Shown piece by piece: positions 29,970-39,823 of a stretch of DNA of 64,000 nt. The notes beneath the pieces are model-generated. The model did not search any database. It saw only the letters and a list, made by a program, of their open reading frames with translations, and was not told the origin of the DNA. The position numbers and the translations under genes are program-made. Numbering within the stretch: the stretch's first letter is position 1; each line of letters begins with the position of its first letter. Location of the stretch: NCBI GenBank assembly GCA_963576735.1, contig OY755177.1, positions 8,866,001 to 8,930,000 of the forward strand, written 5' to 3'. The DNA is from Bedellia somnulentella (Eukaryota > Arthropoda > Insecta > Lepidoptera > Bedelliidae).

Positions 29970-31690
29970 CTATGTACTAATTGAGCCAAGGTCCATTATT
30001 GATATCCTTTTTAGCCCCCGTTGATGACTGGGTTGTGCGAGTACTGTAGCTAGAACATTCGGGGGATTTGTAAGTCTAGCACAAAATCGATCAGCAGACA
30101 TTTGAATCTCCTGTTCTATGGTGCTGACCTTTAAATGCGTGTATACTTCCGTATTTTTAACAAACCACGGTGCGCAGGAGATGTTTTTCAGTATCTTGAT
30201 TTCATTCCTTTGCAAAGTATTTATATTTAACTTACAGGTGGACCCCCAGAGTTGTATGGCTAAGCACCAGATTGGTTTCAGTATTGTGTTATATATCAGC
30301 AGTTTATTGTCTATGGACAGTACTGAGTTTCCACCGAGGAGCCAGTGTAGTGATCTATATTTAATCAATATCTTTTTTTTCTTTGCATGAATATGAGTTT
30401 TCTACGTTATTTTGCGGTCCAAATGCACTCCGAGATATTTCACCGTGTCACTATGTGGGAGCTCCCGATCTCCAAGTTTCACAGGCGGGCAGATTCCTTT
30501 TCGTAGGGGACTCGCTTTGATTCGCCATTTTTTCAACCATAGGTCAAATTCAGTGAGGTTTCTTTGCAGCATATCAGAAGCAACATGGTGATATTTGTGA
30601 GATGCAAGAATGGCTATATCGTCAGCATATGTTGCAGTGGTTATAAGGTGGTAAATCCATTGTGAATATTGTATACAGTATTGGTCCCAATACTGAGCCT
30701 TGTGGGACGCCTACAAGAATATTGTAGAACTTTGATGTGCTATCTTCATGCCTTACTTGGAAAATTCTGTCTGAGATTAAAGCATTCCTTTATTTTGCTA
30801 AGTAGACCCGTGTGCCAAACTTTGTCAAAAGCTTGTTGAATTTCTACGAACGCAGAAGCGCAGTATTCTTTATCTTCAAGACTCTTTCTGATTCTATTAT
30901 ACACTCGGTGAACCTGTTCTGTCGTAGCATGTTTCTGCCTAAATCCAAATTGGTGGTCAGGTATAACAGTATTCTCTTTCAGTATAGGTGTCAATTGGTT
31001 AAATAAGAGTTTTTCAAATAATTTGGAGATGACAGGTAAGAGACTTATCGGTCTATAAGAAGTTATTTCGTTAGGGGGTTTCTCTTCTTTGTGTGACTTT
31101 CCATATAGATGGGAAGAGTTTTGTCCTGAGTATGCCATTAAAAAAGCACGTTAGGTAAACGATCCCTTTTCTTGGAAGTTGGGTGAGTACTTCTTTCGTT
31201 ATGAGATCAAATCCAGGAGCTTTCTTGTTTTCTAGCCATCTTATAGATTTCATTACCTCTTTAGGGGTAATAGGTTTGATAGGCATGTGGAGTTGCGTAT
31301 CCTGCCTCTCTCTTTCATTAATCACTGTTGTGCCCAAGTCTGATGCTTCGTTGGGAGTAAAGACTTTAGAAAGGTGTTCAGTAAATGCATCGGCTTTGCT
31401 CCTGTTGGTCGAGCCCAACAACCATCAGAATTCTGGTTGGTGGTTTTTGAGTTTGAGGCTGAGACACAGATTTAGTAGCCTTCCATAGTGAGTAGTTTGT
31501 TGGTTTAGTTGCCGTTAGTGATTCAATATAGGTACGAGTCGTTTAATTTTTTGCTAGATTGATTTCTGCTTTTAGTTCAACGATTGCCTTTTTTAGTGCT
31601 GATTTATCCTCTTTGAGTCTGCTATTATGCCACACTCTCCGCAGTCTACGTTTCTCTTGAATCATCTGACGAATCTTGTAGGGAATACTT
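29970..31690 (-). pseudogene. Jockey-like LINE pol, 5'-truncated and frameshifted
   Basis: Read on the minus strand from 31690: KIRQMIQEKRRLRRVWHN, then the RT entry (KAPGFDLITKEVL, RPISLLPVISKLFEKLL, GFRQKHATTEQVHRV, AFDKVWHTGLL), the catalytic YADDIAILAS near 30605-30635, and the C-terminal LIYNTILKPIWCLAIQLWG to DLGSIST at the stop. Motif order and wording fit the Jockey clade. At least two frameshifts (near 31100 and between 30746 and 30640) break the frame. The endonuclease and ORF1 are missing. The YADD box itself survives. Confidence 0.85.
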
Positions 31691-31709
31691 GATTTACCTG
31701 TTTACTAAA

Positions 31710-32329
31710 ATATCTGGATTATTGATTTGGTTGGTTTTATTATCAAGACATGACAATACGCTAACCTTGCAAGGCTTGTTTTATGACGTTGTTTTTCGAA
31801 AGTCAATCTCTGGATATATATAAATCTAATATTAAATTACAGCATCAAAAGGGTTTTGTGCTTTTGCTTCCTTAGTTTCTCTTAGATTTAAGGAGGGAAA
31901 ACATGGCTGAGTGTGTGAATGGCGATGGAAGGTATTTTAATAACAATTTTTTATTAATTGCTAATTCTATTTATTTTCTTGCATTGATAGCTCAGTGGGA
32001 GGACAACGTTTCTAATGCAAGACTTGTATTTCACTGCGCGCGTAGTCCTATTATTTAATTATTGTGATCTGTAACACCTGAGTGCATGAGTGCTGTACTA
32101 TTAATCCCAAGTGATCAAAAGTATGTATTTTTTTTCACGCACACCTTAACACGTTTTTCTATAAAACCCTACTAAAAGAAACTTGGAATTTCCGTGCGAT
32201 GAAAGCTAGTAAGTGTTTTATTGATTTCCATTATAATGCAGCTTTAGTGCTTCTTTTCATAATAATGGTCAATGGACATTTTCCACGCGGCATATACAAA
32301 TGGAATATGGCAAACTGAGTAGATAATAA
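31710..32329. other. Mostly unassigned; tRNA-like scrap
   Basis: Near 31985-32040 the plus strand reads ATTGATAGCTCAGTGGGAGG and then a poor B-box region, probably an old SINE head. The rest is AT-rich and unassigned. Confidence 0.35.
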
Positions 32330-32535
32330 GCTGTGTAATGTCTTTTAATAGCACTACCAATTTCTTCCTAAAGGTGTCGTAAAAGGAGACTTAGGTTATT
32401 AGGGATTTTAGGATATTTTTGGACAATGTACTTAGTGAGCCACTACCCACAATTGTACCACCACAATATAGCGGCGGCAAATTTCTTACTCTAAAGCGCT
32501 GGTTTCTCTGTTTTGGAATTTATAGCCGAGAACAG
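32330..32535 (+). repeat. Old Rep-A copy
   Basis: GCTGTGTAATGTC, AATAGCACTACC, GGTGTCGTAAAAGGAGACT and TTTATAGCCGAGAAC remain in order. The interior is shortened. Confidence 0.55.
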
Positions 32536-32594
32536 AAAAAAAACAATTTCGCAATCTGACTAATTGTGTCTAGTTACATTATATATATTTAAAT

Positions 32595-32942
32595 ATCAAT
32601 GAATAATTCGTGAGGAAACCCACATGGCTGAGTTGTACTTAGTCATTTTATTTTATTTTTATTTTATTTTCTTTGGAAGATTAACAGACCAATACAAACA
32701 ATATAATACTAATTATGAACACACAATGCCATTTACAAATCTTCACCTATAGAATTGACCCATGTGACAGTGTATTCGTACGAAACGGCGATAGGCCTGC
32801 CCCCTATCACGTGAGTACACTGTCTAAGCAAAACGTAAGTACCTTCTCTGGACACTAGATGGCGCTGCCATGTGAGTTCAGAAGTATTGGTACCTCTGCC
32901 AACCCCTTCGGAGATAAACGGCGTGAACGTTTATGTTTATGT
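32595..32942 (+). mobile_element. SINE-B, interrupted by a LINE-like 3' scrap
   Basis: SINE-B body from CGTGAGGAAACCCACATGGC to the TTATGTTTATGTTAT tail. At 32648-32760 a ~113 bp AT-rich block interrupts it between CTTAGTCAT and CATGTGACAG. The block, read on the minus strand, ends in an A-rich AAAATAAAATAAAAATAAAA stretch typical of a retroposed 3' end. Confidence 0.7.
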
Positions 32943-33270
32943 TATAAATGAATATTTAAAAAATGTTGTTTAGTTACGGTTTTATTAATTATTTTTGGAT
33001 GCATTTCCAGACGCATATATTTGAAGGCAAATATTTAGTTAAAAAAGTTAAGAGAGGATATGAAACTGAAAATTTTAAATTGCCTTTAGGGAAAAAACTA
33101 CAATCAGAGCCCGCATCAAGTCCACTAATAACTGTATATAATTTGTAATACGTGAATATATACTTAATTTAATTAAAACACATTACCACATTATTATCAT
33201 ATATATTTTTCCCGTTAATAAGAAACAACATGGTGAAATACATCGTAACTGATTTTTTGTTTAAAAGGAG

Positions 33271-33883
33271 GATCCTAAGGGACGGTACCACAGACATCTG
33301 TCGAGCATGTGGCCGTCCCGGAGAGTCACTTAGGCATGTTATTTCCGGTTGTTCGGCTCTTGCTAACACTGAGTACTTGCACAGACACAACCAAGCAGCC
33401 AAAATCCTGCATCAAGAGCTCGCTCTGAAATACGGACTCTTGCAACAGAGGCTGCCGTATTACAAGTATCTGCCGGAGCCAATCCTAGAAAACGACCGTG
33501 ACAAAATCTATTGGGACCGATCCGTTATCACGGACAGGACTATTCTAGCGAATAAGCCTGATATCGTGGTATGGGATCGGTCGCAGTCGAGGGTATTTCT
33601 AGTGGATGTCACTATCCCTCATGACGAGGGTCTCGTGAAAGCCGACACCGAGAAGCGTCGGAAATATCTCGATCTGGCTCACGAGATCACCGACATGTGG
33701 GGTGTGACTTCGACTGAAATAATCCCAATTGTTTTGTCCGCGAACGGGTTAATTCCAACCAGCCTCGCGACCAACTTGAGGCGGTTGGATTTCTGTGGCG
33801 TGTCGGTTCCAGCACAGATGCAGAAAGCGGTGCTGCTCGATACGGCTCGGATCGTCCGTCGGTTCTTGAACCTGACTCCCTGA
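33271..33883 (+). pseudogene. Dong/R4-like C-terminal endonuclease, 5'-truncated copy
   Basis: An open frame containing only the last ~204 residues of the element at 39735-43800: the zinc-binding CRACGRPGESLRHVISGC, then the restriction-like endonuclease region with KPDIVVWDRSQSRVFLVDV (PD...D core) and the C-terminal RIVRRFLNLTP. The frame opens at ATG 33230, but the first ~14 codons are not element sequence. Very similar to the fuller copy, with a few substitutions. It lacks the RT, so it cannot move on its own. Confidence 0.8.
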
Positions 33884-33987
33884 CCCCGACCGACTGTGCT
33901 TTTGTCGGGGAGTACCGCCTCTCCCATTTAAAATTTATATTTTCATTTTCAGCCATGGGAGAGGCGAGAAACAAAAATGTTTTCCGA
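33271..33987 (+). mobile_element. Dong/R4-like LINE, truncated copy in TAA repeats
   Basis: C-terminal coding part plus 3' UTR with a 12 bp hairpin (33916-33927 with 33955-33966), followed directly by an ATAATAATAATAAATAATAA run. Dong of the silkmoth is known to occupy TAA repeats, and this copy and the one at 39735-43800 both sit in such repeats. Confidence 0.8.
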
Positions 33988-34016
33988 ATAATAATAATAA
34001 ATAATAATAATAAATA
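33988..34016. repeat. (TAA)n microsatellite at Dong-like 3' end
   Basis: TAA repeats with two single-base interruptions directly after the element terminus. The likely target-repeat remnant. Confidence 0.85.
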
Positions 34017-35647
34017 AAATTTTCATTTTTGTGACATGCTGCTTTACATGCCAACATTCAACGCAATAAATTCAATGCGAAAAAGTGTGATTTTTTTTTT
34101 TGTTTCATTCTGACCTTCTTGTAACACTCAAGAGACTTAATTGCTGAAGTTTTAAGAAAAAACCGAATATTTTTTTAAATAAATGCGTACTCTTGAAGAA
34201 AATAACTACCAATAATTATGATACTTATTATGGATAGTTAATAATAATAGTAGAACTCAAAGCAAAATAAATTCGGTATCTTACCTATTGATTTCATTAC
34301 TTTAATAGAGAGTGATCGTTTGTACCTACTCTCTACAAAAATCTTAGTTACACTAAGTTACACTACACAGCATTAAACTTAAGCGTAAGAGTTATAAAAA
34401 AAAAGTGTATCATATTATGTGTCTTACTTTGTATTAGCTATTGTAAACGGAAAAGGCAGAATTGAAATTTTATCACGATTTATTATTATTTTTTGGAGAG
34501 GAATTACAAGGAAGTTTTTAACAGTTCTGCAACAATATTGATATATAAACTATCCAAAACGAACAATTTTATAAATATGTGGCTAATTATTTACACCTTT
34601 TATAGCGAGAATGTCGAAAATGAATTCAAACTGATATCAAGAGACTGCAGTTCACTGAACTTAAGTAAGTGCGTTTTCGATATAAAGCTGCTTAGTAGTC
34701 GAAAAAAATCACTCGTACGAGTTGTGTGGCATGACAACTTTTGACCAGTAACAACTTTTCAGGGTTTATTAAATTTCTAAGGATAGACATAATTTTTAGT
34801 GCAGTATCACAAATTTCTGTAAACTTGCAATTTAGTAAAGATATTTGTAAGTTTAGTACATACTTTTTGCTTTGATTTGACAGGATAGATAAGTCTTACA
34901 CAAATCTAGATAAGAGTTGTCCTTCTGGGAAGTCTGATTAGTTCATATTTCTTGGGAATGAGCACAATTATTCAATTTCTTTTCTTTGTTTGCATCTGTA
35001 ATGAAAAATTAACTTTAAAGGTAATAGAATTATGTAGATTCATAACGTTAATAAAAGTCATGAATCTGCCTAATATCTTACCTTAGAGTGCGTCTCCTTC
35101 CATCTGAAATCATTTTTATTATGATAATTTCTTTCTAAGGACATCTGAGTGTATATTTACTTCAAGAGAAAGCTATTAAAATTTATTCATAATTATTTTT
35201 TAAGAACACCAAAATCTCTACCGATATTTTTTATACAATTAGACAGAAACTTTGGAAACAAATACATTTTTCCATCGCCTTTTTTTTTATTTATTCTCGA
35301 GCAACTCCCACAGTTAGCATGGAAAAGTGCTTTTCTAAAGTGGGTATTACACTTAATGTTAGACAGAGTTCTGTAGTAATTTAAAGTGAACAGTAGGATT
35401 ATCACTCTACATATTCACATGCTCGTTTTTTTGTCCCCTGTTGTGTAATACGCACTTAAGACCAAGCTACATAACTATACTCGTTCGTACATGGTGCGAG
35501 CCAAAAGTCGCGATTCCCTATGACTATGATTATGAAGAATATTAATAGTTCACTTTTTAAACAATTGCGGTTCGTAGACATTATATACTCGTATAATAAT
35601 CGGGATTGAACAACGAATATATTTGAAATCACTCACGTGATATATTT
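34017..35647. other. No recognisable gene
   Basis: AT-rich. Short ORFs at 34493-34744 and 35149-35405 (both strands) have no family motif. The sequence at 35570-35640 may belong to the Penelope end next to it. Confidence 0.4.
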
Positions 35648-35707
35648 GTCCGGAGTTTCACACACACCACTCACCACAGCACACCTACTGGTGCCGTGGT
35701 CACGGAC
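35648..35707 (-). ncRNA. Hammerhead-like motif, degenerate Penelope end
   Basis: Minus strand: GTCC, core GTGACCA, an enlarged hairpin region beginning CGGCACCAGTAGGTGTGCT like the 25237 copy, GAAAC-TCC, then GGAC. Stem I is GTCC/GGAC where the 25237 copy has GCCC/GGGC, so both strands changed together. The GTC cleavage triplet is lost (TCC), so this copy is probably inactive. Confidence 0.45.
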
Positions 35708-35767
35708 TGACTGTAAGTTATTGCAAAATTTGGTGATTATTAATCTTTGTGTTTATTTAAATAAACT

Positions 35768-35882
35768 GAAGTGAGAAGAATAAAAGAGCATGTAAAGAAG
35801 AATATTGAATGTAAGGGAAACAAGAGAGCTTTGTCAAGAGCGTGCGAAGTGGCGGTCGATAGTCATGCATGAGTATAACTAC
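35768..35882 (+). repeat. RTE 3' fragment, old
   Basis: AATAAAAGAGCATGTAAAGA, GAATGTAAGGGAAACAAGAG and AGTGGCGGTCGATAGTC match the C-terminal coding end with many changes. Confidence 0.55.
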
Positions 35883-36159
35883 GTAAATATTTATTAATTT
35901 TATTATGATTCCTGTATTATATAATACATCTTTGATTTAGCTTCCGATCCAAACAAGTCATTACTGTACTTTTTTCGAGCTCACTTGATGAGTATCTATG
36001 TGCTCACTATGGTTGTATTTATTTAGTTACGTTAATAAATACACGCCGTATTTAAAATAATATAATACATGTCGAGGCTCTAAAATATAATTAGTAGTTT
36101 CTGAGTACTACGGCGCATGCTACAAATCTTTCGCAAGTTGTGTGAGGATAAGATTGTCA

Positions 36160-36290
36160 AACAAAGGTTTATTGTGATGGGTCTCCAACTGCTTCGCTCA
36201 ATAATCTCTTAAAAAGTTCCAATACATTTAGCTGCCTATTACTAACACCCACGTGAAGAGATGGTATAGTGCTATTATAGCCGACACCAC
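36160..36290 (-). repeat. Rep-A, 5' two-thirds
   Basis: Minus strand from GGTGTGGTGTCGGCTATAAT through the CTTCACGTGGGTGTTAG and GTTGGAGACCCATCACAATA words. Confidence 0.6.
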
Positions 36291-37701
36291 ACCGAAAAAA
36301 TAATAAATTTTAGTTCATTTTATTTTACTTGAACACACTATTTCTTACAAGCAGCACTGTATTGTTGTTCTAAGAAACTCCTAGCTGCATTTTTCAGCGA
36401 TGGTGAAGGCATCATTTTTCATCCGGATGCTGGTGGCGGCGGAACAACGGCTAGGAGATGCTACCAGAGATAATATCACAGACACATCAATTACTAACCA
36501 AGATTTACACTGAACCTTAATTAAATCTTATGTATCAACTAAAGGGTCATGGTCAAAATGGGCGTAACACCAACAGCGTTAAAATATATTTTATGTGAAA
36601 GCTAATGATCATTACTTAATTTTATACTATGACGGCGATTACCCAAACAACCGGAGAACAGAGATATTCAGTGATGTTCAAACGCATAGAATCCAAAACA
36701 ATCGCTCACCGCAGAGACAACACAGACAATATCGTGCAGTACTAGGCAAAAGATATCAATCTATTGGTTGGTAACCTAACGAATTACTGCATTCCATCCC
36801 TTTCTAACGTCTCTCACTCAGGTACCGAACAAAGAAAGCGTGCGTACGCGTCACTGCGCGTGCGCATAACGATTCAGTGAAAAGAACTTAGTTCATTTAC
36901 AACTACTTCGCGAATGTAGTCCAGTAGTCCACTCCGTTCAGCGGCTCATTAGGCTCCTTCACGTGATTTAACAGCAAAGAAATATAGGTCTTAACACCAT
37001 GTGTGGAGAGTTATTTTCCCCAACGAGAGAACAGCAATGCATAAGTGAGGTGAACTAATAAGGTGTCAGTATTAGATTTGCGATCAAACGAATATAGTCC
37101 TTAAGACGATGACCGAAGATTTTTTTTCGCCTGACAGCAAAGTATTATTTAACCAACCTTTGTGTTTTTTTTGCAATAATACCCGGTCCATATTGGGGAT
37201 AACAAGTATGTAGGGGTTATCAAGACGTGCAATAAAGTAAATTACAACGCATTTTATTACTGTTGGTATAACGCCCAGCTCCCATACAAAAATGCCCATG
37301 ATCCTTTTACAATCTAAAATTTGGTTTAAGAGAACTTAAATTAATATTTCATTTACGAGCTATGTTTGTAATGTGGGGGTCATAATATTAAATAAATATA
37401 CATTTGTTTGCGTTACTCTTGCTATTTAGTTTATTAATTGCATTTGTATTTGCGTCAACACATATAATAAACAAAAACAAAAATAGATTATTGTCACACT
37501 AATAATAAGTGTACGCCACTAGCATAAAATAATAAAATTAGAAAAACGATAAAATTAACAGATCTGAAACTAGTAAATGAATATCGACACCTGAAAAATA
37601 CTCGTTAAACAATTACATAGTCTAGAAACGAAGGATTGGGTTTGGTACCAGGGACAGTTCTGTGGAGTGGCGGATGTAGTGGGGTTATTTTTATTTTTAT
37701 A
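36291..37701. other. No recognisable gene
   Basis: Mixed-composition spacer. A GC-richer patch (36830-36880, GTGCGTACGCGTCACTGCGC) stands out but has no motif I can name. Confidence 0.4.
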
Positions 37702-38128
37702 ACTAGTGGTCCGCCCCGGCTTCGCACGGATGGTGTTAAGTTTTTATACTGCTTACCCCCTACGATATTTAGCATGATGATATATATCCTATGTCCTTTT
37801 TCTGGTTCCAAGCTACCTCTCTAACAATTTTCAGCCAAATCGGTTCATCCGTTCTTGAGTTATAAATAGTGTAACTAACACCACTTTCTTTTATATATAT
37901 ACTAGTGGTCCGCCCCGGCTTCACACGGATGTTGTTATTTTTTTACTGCTTACCCCCTACGACATTTACCGTGATGATATATATCCTATATCCTTTTCCT
38001 GGATCTAAGCTACCTCTCCATAAATTTTCAGCCAGATCGGTCCATACAGAGGTAGCTTCATACGGAACGGATGGCCGTTCTTGAGTTATAAATAGTGTAA
38101 CTAACACCACTTTCTTTTATATATATAG
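37702..38128 (+). repeat. Two tandem ~200 bp units (ACTAGTGGTCCGCC...)
   Basis: The unit starting at 37702 and again at 37901 reads ACTAGTGGTCCGCCCCGGCTTC, ACTGCTTACCCCCTACGA, TTTTCAGCCA.ATCGGT, TTCTTGAGTTATAAATAGTG and ends in CTTTCTTTTATATATA. The second unit has an extra ~30 bp insertion around 38041-38070. This looks like a non-coding, LINE-mobilised repeat arrayed in tandem. The family is not determined. Confidence 0.6.
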
Positions 38129-38139
38129 ATATCTGGATA

Positions 38140-39397
38140 CGAGGGTGGGTCAATAGGTCCGTGACTTTTTGAATTTCTGACCTCTTTACTAAAACAGCAA
38201 CACTGCTCCTGTAAACAAGCATCTGTCAGTTGACTCCTGTCTAAATTTTAACTTGCTGCGTCAGTTAGTTTGTGTTTGACAGCTATTTTTATCAGACTAC
38301 TCACAAATTTGAGGAGAAAATGGAAAAAAGCGAAAAAAAACCATTACCGAGACCAAGGCTAAGCTTGATAAATACTATGGGGACTCTGAACCATCAATTT
38401 CAATGGTAAAAAAGTGGTTTACTGAATTTCGTTGTGGCCGTACAAGCACTGAAGATGCCGAACGTCCTGGACGCCCAGTTGAGGTCTCTACACCCGAAAC
38501 AATCGAAAAAATTCACGATATGGTGTTGGCCGACCGAAGATTGAAAGTGCGAGAGATTGTGGAAGCCGTAGGGATCTTGTATGGCTCAGTGGTTTCAATT
38601 TTGAATGATCACTTGGGCATGAGAAAGCTTTCCACAAGATGGGTGCCGCGTTTGCTCACAGTCGACCACAAACGCAATCGTGTAACAACTTCACAGGAAG
38701 GTTTGGCGTTGTTTAATCACAATGTGGAGGAGATTTTGCGCCGTTTTGTAAGCGTGGAGGAAACATGGATCCATCACAACACACCAGAGACCAAACAACA
38801 GTCAAAACAGTGGGTTTCTAAGGGTGAATCGGCGCCAAAGAAGGCCAAGGTGGGTTTGTCAGCCAATAAACTTATGGCGACTGTTTTTTGGGATGCACGC
38901 GGGATAATCCACATTGACTACCTACAAAAGGGAAGAACAATCAATGGGGAATATTGTGCCAACTTATTGGACCGATTTAATGACGATTTGAAAAAAAACC
39001 GACCTCATTTGGCCAAGAAAAAAGTTCTTTTCCACCAAGACAATGCAAGGGTGCACACATGTGCATTTGCCATTGCAAAAATCCATGAATTGGGCTATGT
39101 ATTGCTCCCTCATCCGCCCTATTCTCCAGATTTGGTTCCGAGCAACTACTACTTGATCCCAAACCTGAAGAAATGGCTAGGTGGAAAAAGATTTGACTCC
39201 AATGATGAAGTCATCTCGCAAACAAAGGCCTATTTTGAGGACCTCGACAAATCATTTTTTTGGAAGGGATAAAAAAATTGGAGAAGCGTTGGACAAAGTG
39301 TATAGAGCTCAAAGGAGACTACGTTGAAAAATAAAATTATTTTTTTAACAAAAAACCTGTGTATTCCAAAAGTCACGGACTTATTGACCCGCCCTCG
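38140..39397 (+). mobile_element. Mariner 1
   Basis: 1258 bp between TA dinucleotides (38138-38139, 39398-39399). Terminal inverted repeats of ~33 bp start CGAGGGTGGGTCAATA (left) and CGAGGGCGGGTCAATA (right). Typical length and termini for Tc1/mariner. Confidence 0.9.
38321..39334 (+). pseudogene. Mariner 1 transposase, two frameshifts, two catalytic Asp lost
   Basis: ATG at 38321 (MEKSEKK) goes out of frame in an A8 run near 38333. The main frame then runs 38403-39272 with the paired helix-turn-helix DNA-binding region (VKKWFTEF, GRPVEVST, ILYGSVVSILNDHLG). A second shift in the T run near 39255 separates the conserved tail ending GDYVEK at 39334. The DD34D triad is damaged: the first position is VEETWI where family members have an Asp before ETW, the second is intact (FHQDNARVHT), and the third, exactly 34 residues later, is PSNYY instead of PSDY. 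The copy cannot be catalytically active. Confidence 0.9.
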
Positions 39398-39399
39398 TA

Positions 39400-39733
39400 G
39401 AACACTGATCCTGAATTTAAATAGCAACGTGAGGTAGTCTAGATGGGCGCTGATAATTAAAAATTATTATGAAATATAAAATTCTAAAACGAGACTACGA
39501 CGCTATATTTAAGAGAAGTAAAGTTTTAATGAATGCAACTTTGTTATTTGAAGTTCTCGTTTCGTTCTCATCAAATTATCACATTGCCTGTAAGTAATTA
39601 TTTATTAATTACTTAAATTATTTAAAAAAGTTAAGAACCTGCTTCTTAGTATAATTGTGTTTTCACCGCATTTTTTTTTGTCATTTTGTAACAATATTTA
39701 TAATTATTAATTATTATTTCAGGCATGAATTTT
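39400..39733. other. AT-rich spacer ending in TAA-type repeats
   Basis: No gene. The right-hand end (TAATTATTAATTATTATTTC) is the TAA-type sequence next to the Dong-like 3' end. Confidence 0.5.
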
Positions 39734-39740
39734 AGTTCCT

Positions 39741-39823
39741 CGCCTCTCCCATGGCCGAAAATGAAAATATAAATTTTAAATGGGAGAGGCGGTACTCCCC
39801 AACAAAAGCACAGTCGGTCGGGG
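39741..39823 (-). promoter_or_regulatory. Dong-like 3' UTR hairpin
   Basis: A 12 bp inverted repeat (CGCCTCTCCCAT at 39741-39752; ATGGGAGAGGCG at 39780-39791) with an AT-rich loop. It is present in both copies, so it is a family feature. RT of site-specific LINEs recognises 3' UTR structure in better-studied relatives; that role is inferred here. Confidence 0.55.

Noticed and set aside
33230..33270. Natural N-terminus for the truncated Dong-like frame
   Set aside because: The sequence before ~33271 does not match the full element, so the ATG is a chance start upstream of a 5'-truncated copy.
37636..37824. Overlapping ORFs at 37605-37824 as genes
   Set aside because: They fall in the dispersed ACTAGTGGTCCGCC repeat and have no motif.
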